A stretch of DNA of 64,000 bases from CAVTQY01 sp963736975 (GTDB lineage Bacteria > Pseudomonadota > Alphaproteobacteria > Acetobacterales > Acetobacteraceae), in the NCBI GenBank assembly GCA_963736975.1, contig CAVTQY010000001.1, positions 2,108,001-2,172,000 on the forward strand, in the 5' to 3' direction. Positions 35,005 to 43,460 of the stretch are shown one piece after another. A model generated the notes under the pieces. It searched no databases, was not told the origin of the DNA, and saw only the letters and a list, made by a program, of their open reading frames with translations. Position 1 is the first letter of the stretch; the number at the start of each line of letters is the position of its first letter. Made by a program: the position numbers and the translations under genes.

Positions 35005-35394
35005 ATGCAAATCCTGAAATATGGCGCCATTGTCGCCGTGGCATGCGGCCTGGTCGCTTTGCCGGCCTATGCTCAGTCCTCGCCGGCCACCGGCGGCTGC
35101 GCCAGGTCCCAGCCGGCGGAGTCCGGTGGCGGCAACGGCGGCAAACAGCCGCAGCTCGCTGAGGAAGGTGGCGGCAACGGTGGCGCCAAGCAGCAGCTCG
35201 CCGACGCCGGCGGCGGTAATGGCGGGAAGCAGCCGCAGCTCGCCGAGGAAGGTGGCGGGAACGGTGGCGCCAAGCAGCAGCTCGCCGACGCCGGCGGCGG
35301 TAATGGCGGGAAGCAGCCGCAGCTCGCCGAGGAAGGTGGCGGGAACGGCGGCGCCAAGCAGCAGCTCGCACAGGCCCAGCACCCCTGCCCATAA
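35005..35394 (+). CDS. Secreted Gly/Asn/Gln-rich tandem-repeat protein
   Basis: 129 residues from ATG 35005; an in-frame ATG at 34981 is possible. A signal peptide (about 1-23, ending AYAQS) is followed by a short Cys-containing segment and six 14-residue repeats that alternate between two types, GGGNGGKQPQLAEE and GGGNGGAKQQLADA, ending QHPCP. Two cysteines (in GGCAR and at the HPCP end) could close a loop. No family recognised. It lies just upstream of an HtrA-type protease gene on the same strand. Gly-Gly-Asn repeats of this type are often structural or flexible; function unknown. Confidence 0.82.
   Translation: MQILKYGAIVAVACGLVALPAYAQSSPATGGCARSQPAESGGGNGGKQPQLAEEGGGNGGAKQQLADAGGGNGGKQPQLAEEGGGNGGAKQQLADAGGGNGGKQPQLAEEGGGNGGAKQQLAQAQHPCP
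35125..35376 (+). repeat. Tandem 42-bp repeats, six copies (84-bp higher-order unit) inside the repeat protein
   Basis: Six in-frame 42-bp units, alternating between two variants, span 252 bp. The unit starts GGTGGCGGCAA or GGCGGCGGTAA. Copies 3 and 5, and copies 2 and 4, are nearly identical at the DNA level, which suggests expansion by duplication of an 84-bp pair. Such repeats are prone to change in copy number. Confidence 0.9.
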
Positions 35395-35482
35395 GCTGAC
35401 CCGACGCAACGGACGGGCGCCAGTCGGCGTCCGATCGTCGCGATGCCCGTTCGGCAGCCCATCCCGCTTTGGGAGATTCGTA

Positions 35483-36925
35483 ATGAAACGAACCGTCCTT
35501 GCGCTCTGTGCACTCACGCTGTCGGCGTCACCCGCGCTTGCCGCCGCGCCGACGATGGCCGGCTGGAGTGACGCCAATATCGCCGAAAAAGTATTGCCGG
35601 CCGTGGTGAACATCACCGTCGAGAAGCTCGTGCCGGGACCCAACGGTCGGCGTCTGCGAGAGACCTTTTTCGGCTCGGGCTTCGTCTTCGATCCATCAGG
35701 TCTGATCGTAACCAATCGTCACGTGATCGAAGGCGCAGTGTGGATCACCGTCGGTTTCGCCGACCGCAGCCAGGTCCCGGCGAAGTTGCTCGGCGCCTGC
35801 GGTCTCGTCGATGTCGCGGTGCTGAAAGTGAACGCCGGCCATCCGCTGACGGCCCTGAAATTCGCCAATAGCGACAAGGCGCGCATCGGCGACCCGGTGC
35901 TGGCGGTCGGCAACCCGCTCGGTCTCGGCACCTCAGTCAGCTCCGGCATTATCAGCGCGCTCAACCGCGACATCATGGAATCGCCGTTCGATGACGACAT
36001 CCAAACCGATGCCGCGATCAATCACGGCAATTCCGGTGGACCGTTGATCGACCGTGACGGCGAGGTGATAGGGCTGGATACCGCCCTGAGCTCGCTCAGC
36101 GACAATGGCGGCTCGATCGGGATCGGTTATGCCATTCCTGCCAACGATGTTTCCTATGTCCTGCATGTCCTGCTCTCCCCGAACCCGCAACTGCCAGGTT
36201 GGCTCGGCGTCCATCTACAGGACATGACGTCCGACCTGGCCCAGTCCTTCGGCCTTGCCGCGCCGCGCGGCTTTATCGTCACCGGCACCGAGCCAGGCAG
36301 TCCCGCCCGGGCGGCAGGTCTGGTTTCCGGCGATATTATCATGCGTTACGGCAAGAACGAACCCGGGGACACGCGCGCGCTGTTGCGCGACGTTTCTATG
36401 ACGCCGCCCGGCCATAGCGTGCCACTGACGGTCTGGCGCGACGGCAAGCAAGTGACGCTGAACGCGACTATTGCCGGATGGCCAAACATGAAAATGTCAG
36501 GCGGGTCGATGATGGCGAGCACTGCGAGCGCACGGCAGGCCCTGCCGCCGAGCCTGGGCTTGGCTCTCGCTCCCGCCGACGACACAGTGCGCAAGCGGTA
36601 TTCGCTTGCCTCCGCGGAGGGCGTCGTCGTCACCGGCGTCGATTCCTCGGCCGAGGCCTACGACCGCGGCGTGGCGCCCGGCGACGTGATCCTGAAGGTG
36701 CAGAACACGGTAGTGTCCGCGCCCGATCAGGTTCAGAGCCTGGTGGACCAGGCACGTGCGCAGCGACGCGTGGTGGCAATGCTGGTGGCCGGGAAAAACG
36801 GGGCGCGCTGGATCACCCTGTATTTCGGCGCTTCGGCACCTTTGAGCGAAACGCGCACCCTGACCGCCGAATCTCCCGCCGGAACCGGCGCCCCGCAGAC
36901 GGCCGCAAGTCCCGCCAAACCCTGA
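35483..36925 (+). CDS. HtrA/DegP-type periplasmic serine protease
   Basis: 480 residues from ATG 35483. A signal peptide (about 1-20, ending ALAAAP) leads to a trypsin-like domain with H80 (NRHVIEG), D110 (GLVDVAV) and S184 (GNSGGP), so the catalytic triad is complete. Two PDZ domains follow (about 255-345 and 375-460), each with a carboxylate-binding GWLGV/SLGLAL loop. It degrades or refolds misfolded envelope proteins. It lies 88 bp after the repeat protein, on the same strand, which suggests a functional link. Confidence 0.94.
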   Translation: MKRTVLALCALTLSASPALAAAPTMAGWSDANIAEKVLPAVVNITVEKLVPGPNGRRLRETFFGSGFVFDPSGLIVTNRHVIEGAVWITVGFADRSQVPAKLLGACGLVDVAVLKVNAGHPLTALKFANSDKARIGDPVLAVGNPLGLGTSVSSGIISALNRDIMESPFDDDIQTDAAINHGNSGGPLIDRDGEVIGLDTALSSLSDNGGSIGIGYAIPANDVSYVLHVLLSPNPQLPGWLGVHLQDMTSDLAQSFGLAAPRGFIVTGTEPGSPARAAGLVSGDIIMRYGKNEPGDTRALLRDVSMTPPGHSVPLTVWRDGKQVTLNATIAGWPNMKMSGGSMMASTASARQALPPSLGLALAPADDTVRKRYSLASAEGVVVTGVDSSAEAYDRGVAPGDVILKVQNTVVSAPDQVQSLVDQARAQRRVVAMLVAGKNGARWITLYFGASAPLSETRTLTAESPAGTGAPQTAASPAKP

Positions 36926-37345
36926 TCAGGATGGTGTGGGTGGCTTCACCGCCACCACATCGATTTCCACCAGCCATTCCGGGCGTGCCAGTGCGACCAC
37001 TACCAAACCGGTGAACACCGGATAGACCCCCTTCAGCCAGCGTCCGGCGACCCGATAAACCGGCTCGCGATAGCGGATGTCGGTGAGATACACAGTCGCC
37101 TTGACGATATGCTCGAGGCACGAGCCGCATTCGCGCAGCAACGTATCGATGTTGCACATCACCTGTTCGGCCTGGCCGGCAGGGTCGCCGATCGCCACGC
37201 TGGCGCTGGTCTCCAGGTCCTGCGCCACTTGGCCGCGCAGGTAAATCGTCTCGGCGGCAATTACCGCCTGGCACAGGTCATTGTCGAGCTTCTGCTCCGG
37301 GTACGTTTCGCGCGTGTTGAACCGCCGGATGCGAGTGTGTACCAT
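36926..37345 (-). CDS. RidA family enamine/imine deaminase
   Basis: 139 residues from ATG 37345. The RidA/YjgF fold is shown by LCQAVIAAETIYLRGQ, VMCNIDTLLRECG and HIVKATVYLTDI. In relatives an arginine binds the substrate carboxylate. It is encoded 2 bp after a flavin-dependent hydroxylase gene. In catabolic operons RidA proteins often clear reactive imine or enamine products of a partner enzyme, so that role is likely here. Confidence 0.9.
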   Translation of the reverse strand: MVHTRIRRFNTRETYPEQKLDNDLCQAVIAAETIYLRGQVAQDLETSASVAIGDPAGQAEQVMCNIDTLLRECGSCLEHIVKATVYLTDIRYREPVYRVAGRWLKGVYPVFTGLVVVALARPEWLVEIDVVAVKPPTPS

Positions 37346-37347
37346 AG

Positions 37348-38805
37348 CTAGCGCCTCCGGCCCATCACCCGCTCCGATAGCCCGGCGGATCGGCGCGTCG
37401 CCTCCAACGCGGCGTTCCAGTCGAAATTGCGCCACACCGCCGCGAGGTGCGCGTAAGGCGGCGACTGGGCAAATAACTGGAACGTCAGCCGGTGCCCCGC
37501 GTAATCGGAGTTCAGCAGATCGCGCGCAAAGGCCAGCAGCTTACGGCGGTCCTCGGCTGTCCAACTCTCGTTCACCGTGTAGTATTTCTCGAGCCACGGC
37601 GCCGTTTCAGCGTTGCGGAAGGTCGCCACATCCGGCGTGACGCAGATCTGCCCACCGCATAACTCGCGCGCGATATGCATCATGTGATGCAGTTGCGAGC
37701 AGGCGAGCACGCGCCCGGTATAAAGCAGCGATGGGTTCGGCATCAGCAGCCCCGCCGGGCTTCTTTCTGCGGTCGCGATCGCGGCGGTCAGATGCGCGTT
37801 GATGCCTTCCCGGTAACAGGCAAGCGTAGCCAGCTTCTCCTGCACGGCCTGCTGTTTCTCCAGCCCGGTCTGGCGCGCATTGAACAAGGCGGCACCAATC
37901 ATCAGGTCGGCGGTGCGCAGGATGCGCAGCACGAAGGCAAAGGCGCTGTAGCGATGCAAGGTAGCGCGGATGAAGGTCGCGGCCTTCGTGTGGCGGTAGA
38001 ACAGCACGTTCTCCCACGGGACCAGCACGTCGTCGAATACCACCAGCGCGTCCACCTCATCGAAGCAGTTGGCGAGCGGGTAATCCTCAGCCGGTGCGCG
38101 GCCGGCGAACCCGGTGCGGCAGATGAATTTCAGGTTGGGCGAGCCGAGATCCACGATGAATCCAACAGCGTAGTCCGACAGCTCGGCATCGCCCCAGTTG
38201 GCGATGGTGGGCTTGGTAAAGGCCTGGTTGGCATAAGCAGCGGCAGTCTCGTATTTCGCGCCGCGCACTACGATACCCGCATCGGTCTCCTTCACCACGT
38301 GCAGCAGCATGTCGGGGTCCTGCTCCTGCGGCCGCTTGGAGCGGTCGCCCTTCGGATCGGTGTTCGCCGACACATGGAAAGGATCGCACTCGATCACCCA
38401 CTGCACATGGCGCCGGATGTTCTCGGCAAAGCCCGGATTGACCTCGTTCAGCACATCCTGGCCGTCATACAGTGACCAGACCTCGCCCACCGTCTCGTCG
38501 CCCACGCGCGTGACCACGCCGGCGATCTCGTCCAGCACCATTTCCACGGCGCACCGCTTGTCACGCCAGTCCTGCTGCGCAACCGGCAGCTTGTTCGCCA
38601 CCGCGTGCCGTTCTCCCTGCTCATCCACATAGGTCATCCGCTCGCGGAAGGCGTCCTCGTGCGCCATGTCGTAAATTCGTGCGCGGATATCGACGAGCGG
38701 CCTGAACATTGGGTGGAGCGTGACGTCCGCCACCCGCTCGCCATCGATCCAGACCCGCCTGCCATCGCGGATGGAGTTGCGGTACTGCTCGCCGGTCCTG
38801 ATCAA
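37348..38805 (-). CDS. 4-hydroxyphenylacetate 3-hydroxylase family oxygenase (HpaB-like)
   Basis: 485 residues from TTG 38805, with AGGAGA 7 bp upstream. It is the large subunit of the two-component flavin-dependent hydroxylase family. Diagnostic stretches include the N-terminal YRNSIRDGRRVWIDGERV, DVLVPWENVLFYR (a membrane-free flavin site region), and a C-terminal VNESWTAEDRRKLLAFARDLL. It needs FADH2 from a separate reductase, which is not encoded nearby. Substrate could be an aromatic or heterocycle. The RidA gene follows at 2 bp. Confidence 0.9.
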   Translation of the reverse strand: MIRTGEQYRNSIRDGRRVWIDGERVADVTLHPMFRPLVDIRARIYDMAHEDAFRERMTYVDEQGERHAVANKLPVAQQDWRDKRCAVEMVLDEIAGVVTRVGDETVGEVWSLYDGQDVLNEVNPGFAENIRRHVQWVIECDPFHVSANTDPKGDRSKRPQEQDPDMLLHVVKETDAGIVVRGAKYETAAAYANQAFTKPTIANWGDAELSDYAVGFIVDLGSPNLKFICRTGFAGRAPAEDYPLANCFDEVDALVVFDDVLVPWENVLFYRHTKAATFIRATLHRYSAFAFVLRILRTADLMIGAALFNARQTGLEKQQAVQEKLATLACYREGINAHLTAAIATAERSPAGLLMPNPSLLYTGRVLACSQLHHMMHIARELCGGQICVTPDVATFRNAETAPWLEKYYTVNESWTAEDRRKLLAFARDLLNSDYAGHRLTFQLFAQSPPYAHLAAVWRNFDWNAALEATRRSAGLSERVMGRRR

Positions 38806-38878
38806 AGCCGTCTCCTGCTATTCGGAAGCCGGTGCGAACCCTAACACTGCCCGCCTCCGGGAACCATGAAACGGCCGG

Positions 38879-40354
38879 CTAAGGTCGCCCGCGAGCAGCC
38901 CCCGCTTGCAGCAGACGCCCGCCGCCCGAGGCGGGTTTCAGGCGCTGGCCGCTCATCTCTGCGCCGGCGGACGGATCGAGCCGTGAGGAGATTGCAGGCG
39001 CTACAAGCGCAAGCAGCCCGACCACTACAAAGGCCACGGAAAAATCGCTCACCAGCGGACGGCTATGCCCGGCGATCGCGATCGAGCCGGCGAGCGCCGC
39101 GGCCGAGACTGCGATACCCAGCGACAAGGCCATCTGTTGGATGGTGGTATAGAAGCTGGTGGCCGCGCTCATTTCCGGCCGCGGCACGTCCGCATAGGCG
39201 ATCGTGTTGTAGGCCATGAACATCAGCGACTGGAAGAAGCCGAACAGCAGCAGCAGCGCATAAACGGCGATTCTCGGCCAACCCGGACGCAGCGCCGCGC
39301 AGGCGGCGAGCAGCAGCGTCGCCAGCAGGCCGATCCACGTCATCACGTTGCGGAATCCCAGCCGGCGCAGCATTGCCGGCGCGGCAAGCCGCATCATCAG
39401 CGACCCCACCGAACTCGCGAAGGTGATCAACCCGCTCTGCGCCGCCGATTCGCCAAAGCCGAGCTGGAGCATCATCGGCAACAGGAACGGCGTCGCCCCC
39501 GCGCCGATACGGGAAAATGACCCGGACACCACGGAAAAACGGAAGGTCGGGATGCGCATCAGCCGGAAATCCAGGATCGGATGCGGGTGGCGTCGCGCAT
39601 GGCGCCAATACAGGACGCCCGCCACGATCCCGCCCACCACCAGCCCGCCGGTGGCGCGCAGCGATCCCGCCCCACGGCTTGCCACCTCGATCCCGAACAT
39701 CAGGCAGGCCAGCGCCGTGCCGGAAAACAGCAGCCCGAGCACGTCGAACGGTGTTTTCTCGGGGTCGCGCATCTCCTCGATGAAGAGCGTGACCAGGATC
39801 ACCCCGAGCACCCCGACCGGGACATTGATGAAGAAAATCCACCGCCACGAGACGTAGGTGACGATGAACCCGCCGAGCGGCGGCCCGAGGATGGGACCGA
39901 TAGTCGCCGGGATCATCAGCCAGGCCATGGCGGAAACCAGTTCGGACTTGGAGCAGGCGCGGATCAGCACCAGCCGCCCCACCGGTGACATCATCGCCCC
40001 GCCCACGCCCTGCAGCATGCGCGCGCCGACCAGAAACGGGAGACTTTGCGCAACGCCGCAGAGGATCGAGCCCAGGGTGAACAGCCCGATAGCGGCCCGG
40101 AACACAGTGCGCGACCCGTAACGGTCGGCAAGCTTGCCGCTCGCCGGGATGAACATCGCGAGCGTCAGCAGATAGGCGGTGAGTGCGATGTTCATACGTA
40201 GCGGCGCAGTGTGGAAGCTGCGCGCCATGGTGGGCAGAGCGGTCGCCAGCACCGTGCCGTCGAGCTGCTCCATGAACATCGCGCTGGCGACGATCAGGGC
40301 CGTGTTGCGCGTGCCGGCGCGTCTCCGGGCGGCACTGGCTGGCGTCTCGGTCAT
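38879..40354 (-). CDS. MFS drug/metabolite exporter, DHA2 family (EmrB/QacA-like)
   Basis: About 491 residues and around 14 membrane helices, with a long polar loop in the middle. DHA2 motifs: GKLADRYGSRTVF (motif A after TM2) and LVLIRACSKSELVSAMAWLMIPATIGP region (motif C-like); early DGTVLATALPTMARSF (motif D1-like). Probably a multidrug or metabolite exporter. The start is taken as ATG 40354; GTG 40357 is equally possible. The neighbouring HpaB-like hydroxylase is on the same strand but 74 bp away. Confidence 0.9.
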   Translation of the reverse strand: MTETPASAARRRAGTRNTALIVASAMFMEQLDGTVLATALPTMARSFHTAPLRMNIALTAYLLTLAMFIPASGKLADRYGSRTVFRAAIGLFTLGSILCGVAQSLPFLVGARMLQGVGGAMMSPVGRLVLIRACSKSELVSAMAWLMIPATIGPILGPPLGGFIVTYVSWRWIFFINVPVGVLGVILVTLFIEEMRDPEKTPFDVLGLLFSGTALACLMFGIEVASRGAGSLRATGGLVVGGIVAGVLYWRHARRHPHPILDFRLMRIPTFRFSVVSGSFSRIGAGATPFLLPMMLQLGFGESAAQSGLITFASSVGSLMMRLAAPAMLRRLGFRNVMTWIGLLATLLLAACAALRPGWPRIAVYALLLLFGFFQSLMFMAYNTIAYADVPRPEMSAATSFYTTIQQMALSLGIAVSAAALAGSIAIAGHSRPLVSDFSVAFVVVGLLALVAPAISSRLDPSAGAEMSGQRLKPASGGGRLLQAGAARGRP

Positions 40355-40501
40355 CACCTCATGGTATCCCCCTCCGGGTCGCGTCGGGGAAAGCGCAACC
40401 GCGACATGGCGGGTTCCCTCTCAGGGCGGGTCCTGCGATTTGCATTGACGTTGGCCGAACACCGGTTCCACGCTCCTCGAATCACTCACGGGAGATGCCG
40501 G

Positions 40502-41233
40502 ATGAAACGGTTGCTTCTCCTCACTGCCGCGTTGCTGTGCATGGGGCGGCTGGCGAGCGCAGCACGGCCGGTCGATGTGGCGCTCGTCCTGCTAGACGAC
40601 GTGTCGGGCAGCATCAACGATGACGAATACAAGCTGGAGAAGCAGGGCTACTACACCGCCTTCACCAGCCCCGGCGTGATCTCGGCCATCCAGGGCGGCC
40701 CGGTTGGCGCCATTGCGGTTGCCTTCGTGGAATTTGCCGGGGCCGGCCAGGTCGAGACCGTGATCGGCTGGACCGTGATCAAGGATTCCGCATCGGCCAA
40801 GGACTTCGCCCAGAAGCTGGTCGATGCGCCACGGTCCTCCTGGGGGCACACCGCGATCGGCGATGGTGTGACAATGGCCACCCAGGATCTGGACAGCAGC
40901 GGGTTCCAGGCCGGGCGGCGGATTATCGACGTAGCCGGCGACGGCACCAACAATGCTGGCCGCATGGTCGAGGAGGCGCGCGACGAGGCGGCCCAGCAAG
41001 GGATCATCATCAACGGCCTGGCAATAGCGAACGAGAGCGACATTCCCTGGCTGCAACGCCACACTCACCCCCCAGGCGGCTTGGCCAATTACTATCGGCG
41101 CAGCGTGACAGCGGGGGAAACAAGTTTCGTCCTCGAGGTGCACGACTATCAGAGCTTCGCCGAGGCGGTGACCCGCAAACTGGTGCAGGAAATCGCCAGC
41201 ACGGCGCCCGGCCGACCCAAACCTTCCGGCTGA
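40502..41233 (+). CDS. DUF1194 secreted VWA-like protein
   Basis: 243 residues from ATG 40502 (GGGAGAT upstream). A signal peptide (about 1-20, ending ASAARP) precedes a von Willebrand A-like domain that starts LVLLDDVSGSINDDEY (MIDAS-type DxSxS) and includes FVEFAGAGQVETVIGW and IIDVAGDGTNN. It belongs to the DUF1194 family of alphaproteobacteria, function unknown, probably a metal-binding adhesive domain in the periplasm. Stands alone, upstream of hemB. Confidence 0.9.
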   Translation: MKRLLLLTAALLCMGRLASAARPVDVALVLLDDVSGSINDDEYKLEKQGYYTAFTSPGVISAIQGGPVGAIAVAFVEFAGAGQVETVIGWTVIKDSASAKDFAQKLVDAPRSSWGHTAIGDGVTMATQDLDSSGFQAGRRIIDVAGDGTNNAGRMVEEARDEAAQQGIIINGLAIANESDIPWLQRHTHPPGGLANYYRRSVTAGETSFVLEVHDYQSFAEAVTRKLVQEIASTAPGRPKPSG

Positions 41234-41323
41234 CCCAGCGCACGCGCTGCTGACCCGAACCCTGGGGCTTGGCGTCGGGCCATACCCGGCATACTCAAAG
41301 GATGTCCGGCAGGAGATCGGAAT

Positions 41324-42301
41324 GTGTCCGTCGGCCTTTACCCTCAGACCCGCCTTCGCCGCCTGCGCCGGTCGCCCGGTTTGCGCGACCTCGTCCGCGA
41401 AACGGTGCTCACCGCGAACGACCTGATCCATCCGATCTTCGTCGATGAAGGGATCGACGATCCCCTGCCGGTCGCCAGCATGCCAGGCGTGGACCGCATC
41501 CCCGAGCGCCGGCTGGCCCGCGAGATCGAGGCGCTGGCACGCGACGGGGTGAAAGCGGTGATGCTGTTCGGCGTCTCGCACCACAAGGATGCCGCCGGGA
41601 GCGACGCCTGGCGCCACGACGGCCTGGTGTCGCGCATGGTGCGGATCGCCAAACGGGCCGCGCCGGAGTTGGTCGTCATCCCCGACCTCTGCTTCTGCGA
41701 ATACACGGATCACGGCCATTGCGGCGTGATGGATGCCGGCGAGGTGCTGAACGACGTCACGCTCGAGAATCTCGGGCGACAGGCGGTAGCGGCGGTCGCG
41801 GCCGGCGCCGACATGGTGGCGCCTTCAGGGATGATGGACGGGCAGGTCGCGGCGATCCGCGCGGCGCTCGACGCCGCCGGATATGAGCAGGCCCCAATCA
41901 TGGCGTATTCGACCAAGTTCGCCTCGGCCTTTTACGGCCCGTTCCGTGCCGCTGCCGGTTGCGAGCTCAGGGGCGACCGCCGGACGTATCAGATGGATCC
42001 GGCGAACGGGCGCGAGGCCGTGCGCGAATCTCTGGTGGACGAAGCGGAAGGCGCGGACATCCTGATGGTGAAGCCCGGTCTGCCCTATCTCGATGTGCTG
42101 GCCAGGTTGCGTGAGCGCACTCTGCTACCGCTAGCTGTCTATCAGGTCAGTGGCGAATACGCGATGATCCGCTTCGCTGCCGCGGCGGGCGCGATCGATG
42201 AGCGGGCCGTGGTACGGGAGACGCTGGGCGCCTTCAAGCGGGCTGGGGCCGACCTGATCCTGTCCTACTTCGCGCGCGAGGTGATCCGCGAGGGGCTGTG
42301 A
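41324..42301 (+). CDS. hemB: Delta-aminolevulinic acid dehydratase (porphobilinogen synthase)
   Basis: 325 residues from GTG 41324 with AGGAGAT upstream. Catalyses the condensation of two 5-aminolevulinates in haem/chlorophyll synthesis. The two active-site lysines are K198 (AYSTKFASAFYG) and K250 (LMVKPGLPYLD). The three zinc-binding cysteines C123, C125 and C133 (DLCFCEYTDHGHC) are present, so this is the zinc-type enzyme, not the Mg/K-only branch. The length is typical. Confidence 0.96.
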   Translation: MSVGLYPQTRLRRLRRSPGLRDLVRETVLTANDLIHPIFVDEGIDDPLPVASMPGVDRIPERRLAREIEALARDGVKAVMLFGVSHHKDAAGSDAWRHDGLVSRMVRIAKRAAPELVVIPDLCFCEYTDHGHCGVMDAGEVLNDVTLENLGRQAVAAVAAGADMVAPSGMMDGQVAAIRAALDAAGYEQAPIMAYSTKFASAFYGPFRAAAGCELRGDRRTYQMDPANGREAVRESLVDEAEGADILMVKPGLPYLDVLARLRERTLLPLAVYQVSGEYAMIRFAAAAGAIDERAVVRETLGAFKRAGADLILSYFAREVIREGL

Positions 42302-42682
42302 CCCAATCCGAGCAGCCCGCCGTGAAGACCGTCCCTCGGTTCACCCGACGTAATACCGGTCGATTATCGTTTCTAACGATATTACAACCAGAACGCGGAC
42401 GTCGGCGATCGACGCCGGCATGACAACCTGAGTTGCCCGCGCCCATGGCGCGGGCAGGCGCAGCGACGATCGACAGCTCCTGCGAGTAAACCTGCATGAG
42501 CACGGCATCCACCGCGCCGCGGCTCGCATCCGGGCTGGTGCGGCAACCAATCAGATGACTGCGGCTGATCTGGTCAACCCGGCCCGCTGCGCCATCCAGC
42601 GTGTGGTTCAGGTGCCGGCGGGGACATCGGTGAACCGCCCTGTGGCTGCCGCGTTGCATCGGGGCAGCCCTCAGGAGGTCTC
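42302..42682. other. Intergenic region, no convincing gene
   Basis: 381 bp between hemB and the manganese catalase. No open frame with a plausible start and codon use stands out. It contains a perfect 9-bp inverted repeat at 42435-42455 and an AT-rich patch near 42350-42395. It may hold the hemB 3' end and the catalase promoter. Confidence 0.6.
42435..42455. other. Perfect 9-bp inverted repeat (hairpin)
   Basis: GCCCGCGCC-CAT-GGCGCGGGC. A strong GC stem with a 3-nt loop, and no following T run, so it does not look like a standard intrinsic terminator. It lies between hemB and the catalase. Could stop or slow transcription, or bind a protein. Confidence 0.6.
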
Positions 42683-43420
42683 ATGTTCTACCACCGCAAG
42701 GAAACCATCGTCCCGGTCGAGGTCAAATCACCCGATCCCCGCTTCGGCCAGTTCCTGCTTGAGCAGTTCGGCGGCGCAACCGGCGAGCTGACGGCCGCGC
42801 TGACCTATTGGGTGCAATCGTTTCATGTGACCGATGCCGGAATCCGCGACATGCTGCAGGACATCGCCATCGAGGAATTCAGCCATCTGGAAGTGGTGGG
42901 CAAGCTGATCGAGCAGCACACCAGCAAGCTGGACCAGGCGCCGGTCTATGAAGCGCCGCTGTTCCGGATTCGCGGTATGGGTCCGCATTTCGTGGACAGC
43001 CAGGGCAGCGCCTGGACCGCTGCCTACATCAACGAAGGCGGGAATGTCGTGCGGGACCTGCGAGCCGACATCGCCGCCGAAGCGGGCGCGAGGCAGATGT
43101 ACGAGGCGCTGATCAAAGCCTGCAACGACGACGGCTCGATCAAGGCGCTGACCCATTTGCTGACGCGGGAAATCACTCACGCCCAAATGTTCATGCAGGC
43201 ATTGAAGGCGATGGACAAGCTCGACGATCCCTTCTTCGGGACCATCAAGCCGGACGAGTCGGTCGATCTCGTGTTCAACCTTTCCAAGGGCGAGGACAAG
43301 CGCGGCCCGTGGAACCAGGAGCCGCAGTTCCGTTACCAGGAGAATCCGCAACCGGGCGGAAAAGTGCCGCCGCCGCCGGTCAACCCGGACGACGAAAAGA
43401 CCAGACCGCTTGGCCACTAA
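42683..43420 (+). CDS. Manganese (non-haem) catalase
   Basis: 245 residues; AGGAGG is 5 bp upstream of ATG 42683. A ferritin-like four-helix bundle with a dimanganese site built from glutamates and histidines: the E in GELTAALTYW, EEFSHLE, AEAGARQ and REITHAQMF. The length and C-terminal Pro-rich tail (GGKVPPPPVNPD) fit the short Mn-catalase branch. Breaks down hydrogen peroxide without haem. Followed by a hairpin and an SDR gene. Confidence 0.93.
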   Translation: MFYHRKETIVPVEVKSPDPRFGQFLLEQFGGATGELTAALTYWVQSFHVTDAGIRDMLQDIAIEEFSHLEVVGKLIEQHTSKLDQAPVYEAPLFRIRGMGPHFVDSQGSAWTAAYINEGGNVVRDLRADIAAEAGARQMYEALIKACNDDGSIKALTHLLTREITHAQMFMQALKAMDKLDDPFFGTIKPDESVDLVFNLSKGEDKRGPWNQEPQFRYQENPQPGGKVPPPPVNPDDEKTRPLGH

Positions 43421-43428
43421 ATAACTGG

Positions 43429-43454
43429 CCTCTGCCTGAATCATCAGGCAGAGG
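43429..43454 (+). promoter_or_regulatory. Perfect 11-bp hairpin covering the next gene's ribosome site
   Basis: CCTCTGCCTGA-ATCA-TCAGGCAGAGG. The right arm and the base that follows it contain the purine-rich sequence (GGCAGAGGG) in the ribosome-site position of the SDR gene whose ATG is 43461. No T run follows, so it is not a classic terminator. The hairpin could lower translation of the SDR gene or cap the catalase mRNA. Confidence 0.7.
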
Positions 43455-43460
43455 GTCAGC

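Noticed and set aside
35073..35513. Cysteine- and proline-rich minus-strand frame in the repeat region
   Set aside because: It is the antisense of the glycine-rich repeat; the repeat pattern is simply inherited, and the plus strand has a signal peptide and ribosome site.
42302..42682. Small frames in the hemB-catalase gap
   Set aside because: None has a ribosome site, family features or sensible codon use.
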